From positions 1 to 64,000 of the forward strand of contig NZ_SJXJ01000015.1 in NCBI RefSeq assembly GCF_004337695.1: a stretch of DNA of 64,000 nt, in the 5' to 3' direction. Positions 10,598 to 19,248 of this stretch are shown piece by piece; position 1 is the first letter of the stretch, and the number at the start of each line of letters is the position of its first letter. Below the pieces are notes generated by a model. The model worked only from the letters and a program-made list of their open reading frames with translations, was not told the DNA's origin and ran no database searches. The DNA comes from Tenacibaculum sp. M341 (GTDB lineage Bacteria > Bacteroidota > Bacteroidia > Flavobacteriales > Flavobacteriaceae). The position numbers and the translations under genes are program-made.

Positions 10598-13489
10598 TTA
10601 AACTAAAGCTTCCTTTAAAATTGTAATAGGATGCTTTGCGGTTCTTTTAGTACCATCATAAATTTGATGACGACAACTGGTACCTGATGCAGCAATTAGA
10701 GTGTCATTAGAGCAATTTCTAATTTTTGGAAACAATGTGTCTTCACCAACTTGCATGCTTACTTTATAATGTTCGCTTTCATAACCAAATGAACCAGCCA
10801 TACCACAACATCCGGTATTCATAATTTTTACATCATAATTTTCTGGAATATTTAACATAGAAAAAATTGAATGTGTAGTTGATAACGATTTTTGATGGCA
10901 ATGTCCATGTATTTTAATTGCTTTGTGTTCGTTAGTAAAAAGCTTTTTGTCAATTTTATCATTCTTAAGCTCTCTACTGATAAACTCTTCAATAGTAAAT
11001 ACATTTTTAGCTATTTCTTTAGCGGCTTCTTTGTCATCAGCTAATCTAATATATTCATCTCTAAAAGTTAAAATAGCCGAAGGTTCAATACCAACTAATG
11101 GAGTTTCATCGGTGATTATGTTTTTGAAAGTATTTACATTTTTGTTAGCTATTTGCTTTGCTTCGTTTAAAAAACCTTTAGAAATGTAGCTACGAGCACT
11201 TTCTTCATGAGGAGTCGTTTTGATTTCGAAACCTAATTTTTCAAGTACAATTACTAAATCTTTACCTATTTCTGCATCGTAATAATTTGTAAACTCATCG
11301 TTAAAGAGATAAACGGCTTTATTAGATGCTTTACTATTGTGTTTTTCAAGCCATGCATTTAGAGGTTGCTTTGCTAATTTAGGAACAGATCTTTCTTGTG
11401 CTACACCCATTACTTTTTTAGCTAAAGAAGTATTGGTGAAAAAGTTTGTTAAAGCAGGAAACTTACTTCCAAGTTTATTGTATTTAGCATTATTAGCAAA
11501 TAATTTACTTCTAAAAGAATAACCGTTTATTTCTTGGTATTGATATAGAAATTCAGCTTTCATTGAAGCTATATCAACATTACTAGGACATTCAGTTGCA
11601 CATGCTTTGCAGCTTAAACATAGATCTAATATATTTTTTAGTTCCTTAGAGTCAAATTTATTTTTAGCATCATTATTGGTTAATACTTCTCTTAACGTAT
11701 TAGCTCTAGCTCTGGTAGTTTCTTTTTCATTTTTAGTTGCACGATAGCTAGGACACAACGTACCACCAGCTTCTGGAGATTTTCTACAATCACCCGAACC
11801 ATTACATTTTTCAGCTAATTTTAAAATTCCTTCATTCTCAGAAAAATCTTGAATGGTATCTATATTAGGCTCATTTCTATCAATTTCATAACGTAAACTC
11901 TTATCCATCGGAAAAGCATCAGTGATTTTTCCTTTGTTGAAGATATTATCAGGATCAAAAGCTTTTTTAATACGTCTTAATAGTTCATAATTTTTATAAC
12001 CAATCATTAACGGAATAAATTCAGCACGAACAATACCATCACCATGTTCTCCACTGAAAGATCCCTTGTATTTTTTTACAAGTTCTGCTGTTTCAGTTGT
12101 TATTTTTCTGAATAAAACAACATCTTCTTGTTTTTTAAGATTTAAAATTGGACGTAAATGTAATTCACCAGCACCAGCATGTGCATAATACACAGCTTTT
12201 TGCTGATATTTATCCATTATTTGCGTAAACTCTTCAATATAATTTGGTAAATCCTCTAAAGCCACTGCAGTATCTTCTATACAAGCAACAGCCTTTTTAT
12301 CACCAACCATATTTCCTAATAGACCTAATCCGGCTTTACGTAAGTAATGAACTTTACCAATATCTTGTCCGTAAATTTTTGGGTAATAATATCCAAAATT
12401 ATGTTTTTTTAGGTCTTCAATTAAATTGTCAGCTAACACTTCAGCTTCTTCCATTGTATCAGCACTAACTTCTAACATTAAAACAGCTTCAGGATCTCCT
12501 TTTAGAAAGAATCTATTTTTAGCTTGCTCTCTGTTGTTTTTAGTACAATCTAAAATTACCTTGTCCATTAATTCACAGGTGTATAAGTTGTGATTCATGG
12601 TGGTAACTGTAGCGCGTAAACTTTCATCTACACTGGTAAAATGCGGACAAACCATTATACTTTGAGTAGGAGGTAAGTCGTCTAATTGGATTTTTATTTT
12701 TGTTGAAAAAACTAATGTTCCCTCACTTCCCGATAAAAATTTGGCAATATTTATAGTGTTTTCATCGCCACCAAACATATCAGAGCTTAAAAATTCATCA
12801 ACAGCATAACCAGTATTTCTTCTGTGAATTGCTGCTTTTGGAAATTCATTTTTTATTTCTGATTGATTTTCTTCAGAAGAAAGTTCATTATAAATTGTTT
12901 TATAAATATTACTTTCAAGAGTGTTTTCAAAACGCTTTTGTTTGAATTGATCTGAAGTGATTTCAGAAAAACAAACAGTACTTCCATCACTCAACAATCC
13001 TTCTATACTTATAACTTTATCTCTTGTAACACCATATTGTATAGAAGTACTTCCTGAAGAATTATTACCTACCATACCACCAATCATACATCTATTAGAA
13101 GTAGAAGTATTAGGACCAAAAAACAAACCATAAGGTTTTAAAAATCTATTTAAATCATCTCTAATGATTCCTGGTTCAACAGTAATCGTCTTATTTTCTT
13201 CATCAAAAGCTATAATATTTGTAAAATATTTAGAAACATCTACCACAATACCATCACCCACACATTGTCCTGCTAGAGAAGTTCCAGCAGTTCTGGGAAT
13301 TAATGTGATATTATTTTTTTTAGCAAACTCAATAAGTTTTTGTATGTCATCTACATTTTTAGGGTACGCAACAGCTAACGGAATTTTTCTGTACACAGAT
13401 GCGTCAGTGGCATATATGTTTTTGTGTAAATTATCAAATAATAATTCACCTTTTAATGTATTATTTAGAGAGAGTAGTTTCGTTTCCAT
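10598..13489 (-). CDS. FAD-linked oxidase fused to Fe-S/CCG domain (GlcD-GlcF type 2-hydroxyacid dehydrogenase)
   Basis: A 963-residue fusion. The N-terminal FAD_binding_4 domain (about 30-210) contains IPRTAGTSLAGQCVGDGIVVD and MVGNNSSGS. The FAD-oxidase C domain (about 270-540) includes SGEHGDGIVRAEF. A 4Fe-4S segment follows with CLSCKACATECPSNVDIA near residue 625. A cysteine-rich CCG domain has TGCCGMAGSFGYE near residue 890. Proteins of this architecture (YdiJ-like) oxidise D-lactate, D-2-hydroxyglutarate or related 2-hydroxyacids and pass electrons through the Fe-S domain. The exact substrate cannot be decided from sequence. The neighbouring Lrp and 2-oxoadipate-type dioxygenase genes would fit 2-hydroxyglutarate from lysine breakdown, which is inference. 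Confidence 0.88.
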   Translation of the reverse strand: METKLLSLNNTLKGELLFDNLHKNIYATDASVYRKIPLAVAYPKNVDDIQKLIEFAKKNNITLIPRTAGTSLAGQCVGDGIVVDVSKYFTNIIAFDEENKTITVEPGIIRDDLNRFLKPYGLFFGPNTSTSNRCMIGGMVGNNSSGSTSIQYGVTRDKVISIEGLLSDGSTVCFSEITSDQFKQKRFENTLESNIYKTIYNELSSEENQSEIKNEFPKAAIHRRNTGYAVDEFLSSDMFGGDENTINIAKFLSGSEGTLVFSTKIKIQLDDLPPTQSIMVCPHFTSVDESLRATVTTMNHNLYTCELMDKVILDCTKNNREQAKNRFFLKGDPEAVLMLEVSADTMEEAEVLADNLIEDLKKHNFGYYYPKIYGQDIGKVHYLRKAGLGLLGNMVGDKKAVACIEDTAVALEDLPNYIEEFTQIMDKYQQKAVYYAHAGAGELHLRPILNLKKQEDVVLFRKITTETAELVKKYKGSFSGEHGDGIVRAEFIPLMIGYKNYELLRRIKKAFDPDNIFNKGKITDAFPMDKSLRYEIDRNEPNIDTIQDFSENEGILKLAEKCNGSGDCRKSPEAGGTLCPSYRATKNEKETTRARANTLREVLTNNDAKNKFDSKELKNILDLCLSCKACATECPSNVDIASMKAEFLYQYQEINGYSFRSKLFANNAKYNKLGSKFPALTNFFTNTSLAKKVMGVAQERSVPKLAKQPLNAWLEKHNSKASNKAVYLFNDEFTNYYDAEIGKDLVIVLEKLGFEIKTTPHEESARSYISKGFLNEAKQIANKNVNTFKNIITDETPLVGIEPSAILTFRDEYIRLADDKEAAKEIAKNVFTIEEFISRELKNDKIDKKLFTNEHKAIKIHGHCHQKSLSTTHSIFSMLNIPENYDVKIMNTGCCGMAGSFGYESEHYKVSMQVGEDTLFPKIRNCSNDTLIAASGTSCRHQIYDGTKRTAKHPITILKEALV

Positions 13490-13525
13490 TAATTAATTCT
13501 ACTGGTTTTATTATTTGGTTTTACT

Positions 13526-13984
13526 TCAATCTATAGGAATATTTCGTTTGAAACAAGTATCAAAACAAATAAAAGTATCTGTACCTGCAACTCCATTGAT
13601 TAAATGTACTTTGTCATATAAGATTTTTTGCAAGTGTTCATTATCTTTTGCAAAAATGAGTATAAAAATAGCATAATTACCAGAAACAAAATTACATTCT
13701 GCGATTTCTTCTATTTTAGAAAGCTCTTTCATTACATCTTTAGCAAATCTGGCTTCTCGTAAACGTATTCCAGTGTATGATTTTGTTTTGTAACCTAATT
13801 TTTTTTCATCAAGAATAAATGCGGTATTTTTTATGACTCCTTCTTGTGAAAGCTTTTTGATGCGCTGATGCACTAAAGAATTAGAAATTTTTAACTCTTC
13901 AGCTATTTGCGAATATGCTTTTCTTGCATCTAATCTTAATTTGGTAAGTATTTGCTTATCTATATAATCAAATTGACTATTCAT
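13526..13984 (-). CDS. Lrp/AsnC family transcriptional regulator
   Basis: A 152-residue regulator with an N-terminal winged helix-turn-helix (about 5-60: LDARKAYSQIAEELKISNSL, then VHQRIKKLSQEGVI) and a C-terminal RAM ligand-binding domain (about 70-145). The family senses amino acids. It is divergent from the DUF1338 enzyme gene with about 150 bases between start codons, a typical arrangement for a regulator of its neighbour. The inferred target is therefore the DUF1338 gene and possibly the FAD-oxidase gene on the other side. Confidence 0.92.
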   Translation of the reverse strand: MNSQFDYIDKQILTKLRLDARKAYSQIAEELKISNSLVHQRIKKLSQEGVIKNTAFILDEKKLGYKTKSYTGIRLREARFAKDVMKELSKIEEIAECNFVSGNYAIFILIFAKDNEHLQKILYDKVHLINGVAGTDTFICFDTCFKRNIPID

Positions 13985-14136
13985 TATTTGGTTTTAAGTA
14001 AATAATAATCAAATATGTGTTATTTTAATCTGTAAATGTTAATTAAACACAAAATGATGTTTATATGTGTAAAATTAATTATAATAAACTATCTTTAAAA
14101 GAAAATCAATTTATTTTTGTTTCAAAATATACTATC

Positions 14137-14946
14137 ATGAATACGACACAGATTTTCGATAAATTATGGACAGAGTATACTGAACGAACTCCGTCTGCGC
14201 AAAAAATTAAAGATTTATTCTTAAATAAAGGTAATAAAGTTTTTAATGATCATGTAGCTTTTAGAACATTTGACGATGAGCGTGTAAATATTGAAGTATT
14301 AGCAGCTCCTTTTATTGCAGCAGGTTATGAAGAAAAAGGAGATTATGTATTTGAAGCTAAAAAATTATATGCAAAACATTTTGAGCATAAAACTGATAGC
14401 AATGCACCAAGAGTATTTATTAGTCAGTTAAAAACAAAAGAGTTTTCAGGTGTTTTACAAGATACAGTAACAGGATTAATAGATCAATTATCAAAAGAAG
14501 ATTTAAATCCTAGCGAGTTAGTTTTTAAAGGTAGGTTATGGGAGCAACCTAGTTTTGAAGTATACGAAAAGTTACAAGAAGAAAGTGAATATGCAGCTTG
14601 GTTATATGTAAATGGTTTTTGTTCTAATCACTTTACAGTTGATGTAAACAAACTAAGTACTTTTAATACATTACAAGAAGTTAATGAGTTTTTAAAGCAA
14701 AATGATTTTAAAATGAATACTTCTGGAGGCGAAATAAAAGGAACACCTGAAGTTTTTTTAGAACAGTCTAGTGTTTTAGCAGATAGAATACCAGTAGATT
14801 TTAAAGAAGGAGTTAAAGAGATTACTTCTTGTTATTATGAGTTTGCTTTTAGATACCCTATGGATAATGGAGAGTTATATTCTGGTTTTATAGCTAAATC
14901 GGCAGATAAAATTTTTGAAAGTACAGATATGAAACTAAAAAAGTAG
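14137..14946 (+). CDS. DUF1338 / HglS-like non-haem iron 2-oxoadipate dioxygenase
   Basis: Proteins of the DUF1338 family include HglS, which converts 2-oxoadipate to D-2-hydroxyglutarate in bacterial lysine catabolism. The predicted metal ligands are visible as H39 in FNDHVAFRTF, H165 in CSNHFTVDV and E235 in CYYEFAFRY. The frame is open from 14065, but the ATG at 14137 gives MNTTQIFDKLWTEY, the usual family start; the upstream 24 residues look like leader. At 269 residues it is much shorter than HglS and resembles the short flavobacterial form. It lies opposite an Lrp regulator and ends in a terminator. Exact substrate is inferred. Confidence 0.82.
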   Translation: MNTTQIFDKLWTEYTERTPSAQKIKDLFLNKGNKVFNDHVAFRTFDDERVNIEVLAAPFIAAGYEEKGDYVFEAKKLYAKHFEHKTDSNAPRVFISQLKTKEFSGVLQDTVTGLIDQLSKEDLNPSELVFKGRLWEQPSFEVYEKLQEESEYAAWLYVNGFCSNHFTVDVNKLSTFNTLQEVNEFLKQNDFKMNTSGGEIKGTPEVFLEQSSVLADRIPVDFKEGVKEITSCYYEFAFRYPMDNGELYSGFIAKSADKIFESTDMKLKK

Positions 14947-14975
14947 TATTCATATAATTTATAATCCTAATTAAA

Positions 14976-15006
14976 GCTCTCAATTTATTCTTGAGAGTTT
15001 TTTTTA
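14976..15006 (+). terminator. Terminator of the DUF1338 gene
   Basis: CTCTCAA at 14977-14983 pairs with TTGAGAG at 14991-14997, followed by eight T residues, 30 bases after the stop codon. Confidence 0.8.
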
Positions 15007-15072
15007 TTTAATAATTTTCGATGTTACTGTAACAAATTACGATTTAATTAGTCTTTTAAATAAAAGAATTAT

Positions 15073-15228
15073 ATGAATATTTTTAGAGTTTTGTTAGCGA
15101 TTTTGTTTCCTCCATTGTCAATTATTGATAAGGGGTGCGGATCGTTTATAATAGTTTTAATATTGACTCTCTGTGGTTGGATACCTGGTGTGTTAGCTGC
15201 CCTTATTATTCTAAATGGAGGTGATTAG
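15073..15228 (+). CDS. YqaE/Pmp3 family membrane micropeptide
   Basis: A 51-residue protein, MNIFRVLLAILFPP..., with two hydrophobic helices. The family pattern is visible: LLAILFPPLSI, a GCG turn, then LTLCGWIPGVLAAL. YqaE/Pmp3 (UPF0057) proteins are tiny stress-associated inner-membrane proteins found from bacteria to yeast, where they affect membrane potential. The gene stands alone between the DUF1338 terminator and the convergent csaA. Recognition is by the strongly conserved short sequence. Confidence 0.9.
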   Translation: MNIFRVLLAILFPPLSIIDKGCGSFIIVLILTLCGWIPGVLAALIILNGGD

Positions 15229-15259
15229 TATTTAAAAAAAGAGTAGGGCAGTAGTTATT

Positions 15260-15598
15260 TTATGTAACAGGAGTTCCGTTTTTAATATTTTTTGAAGGTT
15301 GTAGTAATACAACTTTCTCTTCATTATTGTAAACCCCTAATACAAGACATTCACTCATAAAATTAGCTATCTGCCTTGGTTTTAAATTAATTAAACAACA
15401 AACTTGCTTTCCGATGAGATCTTTTTTTGTGTATAAATCAGTAATTTGTGCACTAGATTTTTTTATACCTAATTCGTCAAGATCTATTTTTAATTGATAA
15501 GCAGGTTTCCTTGCTTTAGGGAAATCGTTTACTTCTATAATAGTACCAACTCTAATATCTACTTTCAGAAAACTTTCAAAATTTATAGTGTTATCCAT
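15260..15598 (-). CDS. csaA: CsaA-type tRNA-binding-domain chaperone
   Basis: A 112-residue stand-alone tRNA-binding domain of the OB fold, as in CsaA and the C-terminus of MetRS. Characteristic sequences are FLKVDIRVGTIIEVNDFPKARKPAY at the N-terminus, with key residues V-D-I-R-V-G and P-K-A, and ICCLINLKPRQI-like sequence in the middle (here VCCLINLKPRQIANFMSE). CsaA is described as a chaperone with export-related activity. It overlaps the start of the Mpo1-like gene's stop region by 8 bases, suggesting coupled translation. Confidence 0.92.
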   Translation of the reverse strand: MDNTINFESFLKVDIRVGTIIEVNDFPKARKPAYQLKIDLDELGIKKSSAQITDLYTKKDLIGKQVCCLINLKPRQIANFMSECLVLGVYNNEEKVVLLQPSKNIKNGTPVT

Positions 15599-16067
15599 TT
15601 CTCTTTTTTGAGCTTAGTTTTTCAATTACCCATAACGGTCCTATTAATAAAAATTGTAAGTCCTTTATGAATGAAGGTTTTTTACCTTCAATTTTATGAC
15701 CGTAAAACTGGCCTATCCAAGCAATCACAAATATTACAATTGAAACGATGAGCAGGTTAAAATTGTTTTGAATCCAATTATTACCAGATATGGCTACTAG
15801 TATAATAAAAGACATATTTATAAAATACCAAAAGCCTAGTCTAAGGTAAAATAAAAAGCAAATAAGTAAACCTAGGATAAAAGCCCAATTTTCAATTAAA
15901 GGATTATGAATACGAAATGTGCTTTTGATAAGTGAATTTGGAACACACATTAATAAACCAACGACGCTGAAGAATATAGCTGGTACACATATATAGTGTA
16001 TTAATTGATTTTTTTCATTTTGATGACTAATAGCATATTCATCAAACCATTGTTTTGCAGATCTCAT
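15591..16067 (-). CDS. Mpo1-like (DUF962) membrane dioxygenase
   Basis: A 158-residue integral membrane protein with about four helices and two conserved His clusters: YAISHQNEKNQLIHYICVP near the N-terminus and AWIGQFYGHKIEGKKPSF near residue 120. This is the DUF962/YGL010w family, whose yeast member Mpo1 is an iron-dependent dioxygenase for alpha-oxidation of 2-hydroxy fatty acids. Flavobacteria make 2-hydroxy fatty acids and sphingolipid-like lipids, so a similar role is plausible but not shown. It is upstream of and overlaps csaA. Confidence 0.88.
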   Translation of the reverse strand: MRSAKQWFDEYAISHQNEKNQLIHYICVPAIFFSVVGLLMCVPNSLIKSTFRIHNPLIENWAFILGLLICFLFYLRLGFWYFINMSFIILVAISGNNWIQNNFNLLIVSIVIFVIAWIGQFYGHKIEGKKPSFIKDLQFLLIGPLWVIEKLSSKKRNG

Positions 16068-16085
16068 AAGTAAATTTAAATAAAA

Positions 16086-16115
16086 AAGACCAGAAATTAA
16101 ATTTCTGGTCTTAAA
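16086..16115 (-). terminator. Terminator between Mpo1-like and TonB-C genes
   Basis: Arms 16086-16097 and 16101-16112 form a perfect 12-base-pair stem with a three-base loop. It sits just below the stop codon of the - strand TonB-C gene at 16144. Confidence 0.8.
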
Positions 16116-16143
16116 AATATGATTGTGAGTAATTAGTTATGTC

Positions 16144-17223
16144 TTAGTGTAATGAAAAGTTTATAGGGAAACTGTACTTAACGTTAACAGGTTTTCCATC
16201 TTTCATTGCTGGCTTTAAAGTAGGTAACTTTTCAATTAATCTAGCAGTAGCAGCACCTAATACGTCAGCACCTGCAGGATTTCTTGTTCTTATATTTGCA
16301 ATGTTACCATTTTGATCGATGATAAAATAAGCATTTACTTTACCTTCTATACCTTGAGCTACAGCTTCTTCAGGATAAGCAAAATACTTTTGGATGTGCT
16401 TACCTAATTCTTTGTTGAAACAATCTACAGAGTTACTAGATCCACATTCCTTGAAAGCTGGGATAGCTGTAACTTGATCAAATCTGAAAGTATTTGTTGC
16501 GTCAATAGTAATAGCTTTCTTTACATTAGTTGCAGCTCTACCTGGAATCTTAAAAGAAATAGGAATACCATACTTTACTTTTACAGCTTTACCATTGTGT
16601 TTACCTGGCTTTAATTTAGGTAATTTTCTTACAATTCTTTCAGCTTCTTTCTCTAATAAATCTCCTTTATAAGGTCCACGAATATTTAAATCTGCAACAG
16701 CACCGTCTTTATCGATTACGAACTGCACTAATACTCTACCTTGTACACCATCTTTATATGCTTGTGATGGGTATTTAAAGTTCTTTTTAATGTGTTTAGC
16801 AATCTCTTGCTTAAAACATCTTTCTTGTTGGTATAAAGAAACGCTTTGACAATCTTCAAATAAAGGAATTTCTTCCACAAGATTGAAAGGAACTTTTTCT
16901 ACAACTTCTTCACTACTTAAATCTAAGTTACCAACTAAAGAAGCTTTTTTCTTTAATGCTGCTAATTTGTGAGAAGTATTAGAAGTACCAACTCCTGTTA
17001 CTGCATTACGTTTTCTTACAACTCTTCTACGAGAAGTAACTTCTACAGTAACTTTTTTAGTTTTTGAATCTGCATCTTTTTCAACTGAACACTTAGTAAT
17101 ACTGTTCAAGTCTAACGCTGGATCTCCTCCTGGAGTATCACAAGTTTCTGATGCTTTTGATTGAGATATAGCCACCTGAGTAAACAACATCACAGCGGCT
17201 ACTGTGAAAACTTTTTTAATCAT
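16144..17223 (-). CDS. Secreted protein with two TonB C-terminal domains
   Basis: A 359-residue protein with a Sec signal (MIKKVFTVAAVMLFTQVAISQ) and two TonB_C-type domains (about 135-225 and 270-358). Each domain shows FKYPSQAYKDGVQGRVLVQFVID or its counterpart, an LxPGKHNGKAVKVKY stretch and a final SFKI/NFSL strand. Unlike true TonB it has no uncleaved N-terminal membrane anchor and no Pro-rich spacer. A Cys-containing motif near residue 28 (CDTPGGDPALDLNSITKC) and an Arg-rich segment (SRRRVVRKR) are shared with the next gene. Function is unknown; it may bind TonB boxes or receptors in the periplasm. Confidence 0.8.
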   Translation of the reverse strand: MIKKVFTVAAVMLFTQVAISQSKASETCDTPGGDPALDLNSITKCSVEKDADSKTKKVTVEVTSRRRVVRKRNAVTGVGTSNTSHKLAALKKKASLVGNLDLSSEEVVEKVPFNLVEEIPLFEDCQSVSLYQQERCFKQEIAKHIKKNFKYPSQAYKDGVQGRVLVQFVIDKDGAVADLNIRGPYKGDLLEKEAERIVRKLPKLKPGKHNGKAVKVKYGIPISFKIPGRAATNVKKAITIDATNTFRFDQVTAIPAFKECGSSNSVDCFNKELGKHIQKYFAYPEEAVAQGIEGKVNAYFIIDQNGNIANIRTRNPAGADVLGAATARLIEKLPTLKPAMKDGKPVNVKYSFPINFSLH

Positions 17224-17280
17224 ACTTTTAGGGATTTATAGTATTTAGGTACAAATGTATGTAAAAAAAGGTTATAAAAC

Positions 17281-17320
17281 AAAAAAAGTTAATCTTTTTA
17301 TTTAAAAGTTAACTTTTTTT
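17281..17320 (-). terminator. Probable terminator of the second TonB-C gene
   Basis: A 12-base-pair stem (17281-17292 with 17309-17320) of A7GTTAA against TTAACT7 lies 48 bases below the stop codon of the neighbouring - strand gene. Confidence 0.6.
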
Positions 17321-17367
17321 AAGGTTCTGTAAAACAGTTAATTATTTCTTATGTCAAGAAAAGATTA

Positions 17368-18045
17368 TTAATCTACGCTAAAATTAATTGGTAAGCTATA
17401 CTTTACGTTAACAGCTAAGCCTTGGTGTTTTCCTGGAGTAAATTTTGGTAATTTTTTAATTACTCGATTAATTTCTGCTTCGAGTTGAGCATCTTTTTTT
17501 CTAGATTTTATAGAAATGTTATTTACATTTCCTTGAATATCTATAGTGAATTGAATAAATACTCTTCCAGAAACACCTTCTTCTGATGCTTGTTCTGGAG
17601 AAAAGTTTTTAGCAAAATGTTTGGAGAATTGATTGTTGAAACATTTAGATTTGTCTTTTGAAGAATTTTTACAAGTAGGAAATAGAGGTACATTATCTAC
17701 TACAGAGAATAATATTTCTTTTGCAACTACCTTTCTTGCAACAATATTTTCTTGTATATCAATTTCACTATTGCTTTCTATCTCTTTTTGTAGGTTATTA
17801 GTATTGTCTATAGAATTAGCTTCAGTTCTTTTTCGTACAATCCTTTTACGAACTTTACGAGAAGAAAATACATTGAGAACTACTTTACCTTCATTTGAAT
17901 CTTCTTGTTCAATAGAACATTTAGAAATTGAGTTTAGGCTTAGTTGGTTTTCATTGGGAGTTTCACAGTGTTTTTTATTTTGAGCTGATAAAAAACTGTT
18001 TGTTGAGATCAACAAAATAATCAAGAAGATGATATTTTTTTTCAT
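17368..18045 (-). CDS. Secreted protein with one TonB C-terminal domain
   Basis: A 225-residue paralogue of the preceding two-domain protein. It shares the signal peptide style, the paired cysteines in CETPNENQLSLNSISKCSIE, the Arg-rich patch RKVRKRIVRKR and a single TonB_C domain (about 140-225; GVSGRVFIQFTIDIQGNVNN, ending LPINFSVD). It also lacks a membrane anchor. The two genes are in tandem but separated by a likely terminator, so they are probably transcribed apart. The pair looks like a duplication with loss or gain of one domain. Confidence 0.8.
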   Translation of the reverse strand: MKKNIIFLIILLISTNSFLSAQNKKHCETPNENQLSLNSISKCSIEQEDSNEGKVVLNVFSSRKVRKRIVRKRTEANSIDNTNNLQKEIESNSEIDIQENIVARKVVAKEILFSVVDNVPLFPTCKNSSKDKSKCFNNQFSKHFAKNFSPEQASEEGVSGRVFIQFTIDIQGNVNNISIKSRKKDAQLEAEINRVIKKLPKFTPGKHQGLAVNVKYSLPINFSVD

Positions 18046-18223
18046 TTTTTGGGGGAATTAAATTGATAACTTACATTAATTTCCGATACAAATTTCGATG
18101 ATATATCAGAGATGTATGTTAACAGTGATTTATTGTAAAGTTAAATCGAAAAAAGAATAGATCAAAAAAATATATTTAACTTTTAGCTTAATTAACAATA
18201 AGTTAATGTTAGGGTTGTAAGTG

Positions 18224-18274
18224 AAAAATCATAATACAAGTAAACAAGAGTTTATTTGTATTATGATTTTTTAT
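18224..18274 (-). terminator. Strong terminator of the PPIase gene
   Basis: A perfect 16-base-pair inverted repeat (18224-18239 with 18256-18271) has partial pairing inside the loop. It lies 21 bases below the stop codon of the peptidyl-prolyl isomerase gene. Confidence 0.85.
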
Positions 18275-18294
18275 TAATTTATTTGTTGCGAATT

Positions 18295-19224
18295 TTACTT
18301 CACATCCATTAACTCAACGTCAAAAATAAGAGTAGCGTTTGCAGGAATAACTCCACCAGCACCTCTTTCACCATATCCTAAATTAGATGGTATTACTAAT
18401 CTTGCTTTATCACCTACTTGTAATAATTGTATACCTTCATCCCAACCAGCAATAACTTGTCCAACTCCGATAGCAAAATCGATAGGTTGCTTACGTTTGT
18501 ATGAAGAGTCGAATACAGTACCGTCTAATAACTGTCCTTTATAGTGTACAGATACTGTATCTCCTTGATTAGCTTTTTTACCTTCTCCTTTTTGTAAAAT
18601 TTTATAACGTAATCCACTAGGAGTTTCATCATAACCAGCAGCTACTTCATCTAATAAAGCTTTTTGCTTTGCCTTTTCAGCAGCTTCTCTTTTTTCACGT
18701 TCTCCTTCAAAAGTTCTAAAAGCCTCTACAGCATTCCAGTTTTCAGCAACATCACCAACTCTTAATATTTCTACTTGCATATCATCTCCTTGTCCAACTG
18801 CATCAACAACAGTTTGACCTTCAATAACACTTCCAAAAACAGTGTGTTTTCCGTCTAACCAAGGTGTTGCAACATGCGTAATAAAAAATTGAGATCCATT
18901 AGTACCAGGACCTGCATTTGCCATAGATAATTTACCTGGAGCATCGTGCTTTAAATCTGGATGAATTTCGTCATCAAATTTATATCCAGGGTTTCCTGTT
19001 CCTGTTCCTTGAGGACAACCTCCTTGAATCATAAAATCAGGAATAACTCTGTGAAACTTTAATCCATTATAGTAAGGTTCTCCTTGAGGGCGAGCAGAGT
19101 TTTCTAAGTTTCCTTCAGCTAAGGCAACAAAGTTTCCTACTGTACCAGGAGTTTTTTCATATTCTAAGTTTACTAAAATTTCTCCTTTTGGAGTAGTAAA
19201 TTTTGCGTAAATTCCGTTATTCAT
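18295..19224 (-). CDS. Peptidyl-prolyl isomerase, cyclophilin-FKBP fusion
   Basis: A 309-residue bifunctional prolyl isomerase. The N-terminal cyclophilin domain (about 1-160) has [31 protein letters not shown] and [10 protein letters not shown]. After a charged helical linker (about 170-200, [15 protein letters not shown]) comes an FKBP domain (about 205-309) with [29 protein letters not shown] and a final [10 protein letters not shown]. No signal peptide is present, so it is predicted to be cytoplasmic. Such dual isomerases have been described (FCBP/CFBP type); this one has cyclophilin first. Confidence 0.92.
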   Translation of the reverse strand: MNNGIYAKFTTPKGEILVNLEYEKTPGTVGNFVALAEGNLENSARPQGEPYYNGLKFHRVIPDFMIQGGCPQGTGTGNPGYKFDDEIHPDLKHDAPGKLSMANAGPGTNGSQFFITHVATPWLDGKHTVFGSVIEGQTVVDAVGQGDDMQVEILRVGDVAENWNAVEAFRTFEGEREKREAAEKAKQKALLDEVAAGYDETPSGLRYKILQKGEGKKANQGDTVSVHYKGQLLDGTVFDSSYKRKQPIDFAIGVGQVIAGWDEGIQLLQVGDKARLVIPSNLGYGERGAGGVIPANATLIFDVELMDVK

Positions 19225-19248
19225 GTTTACGAGTTTTATTCTTTTGTT

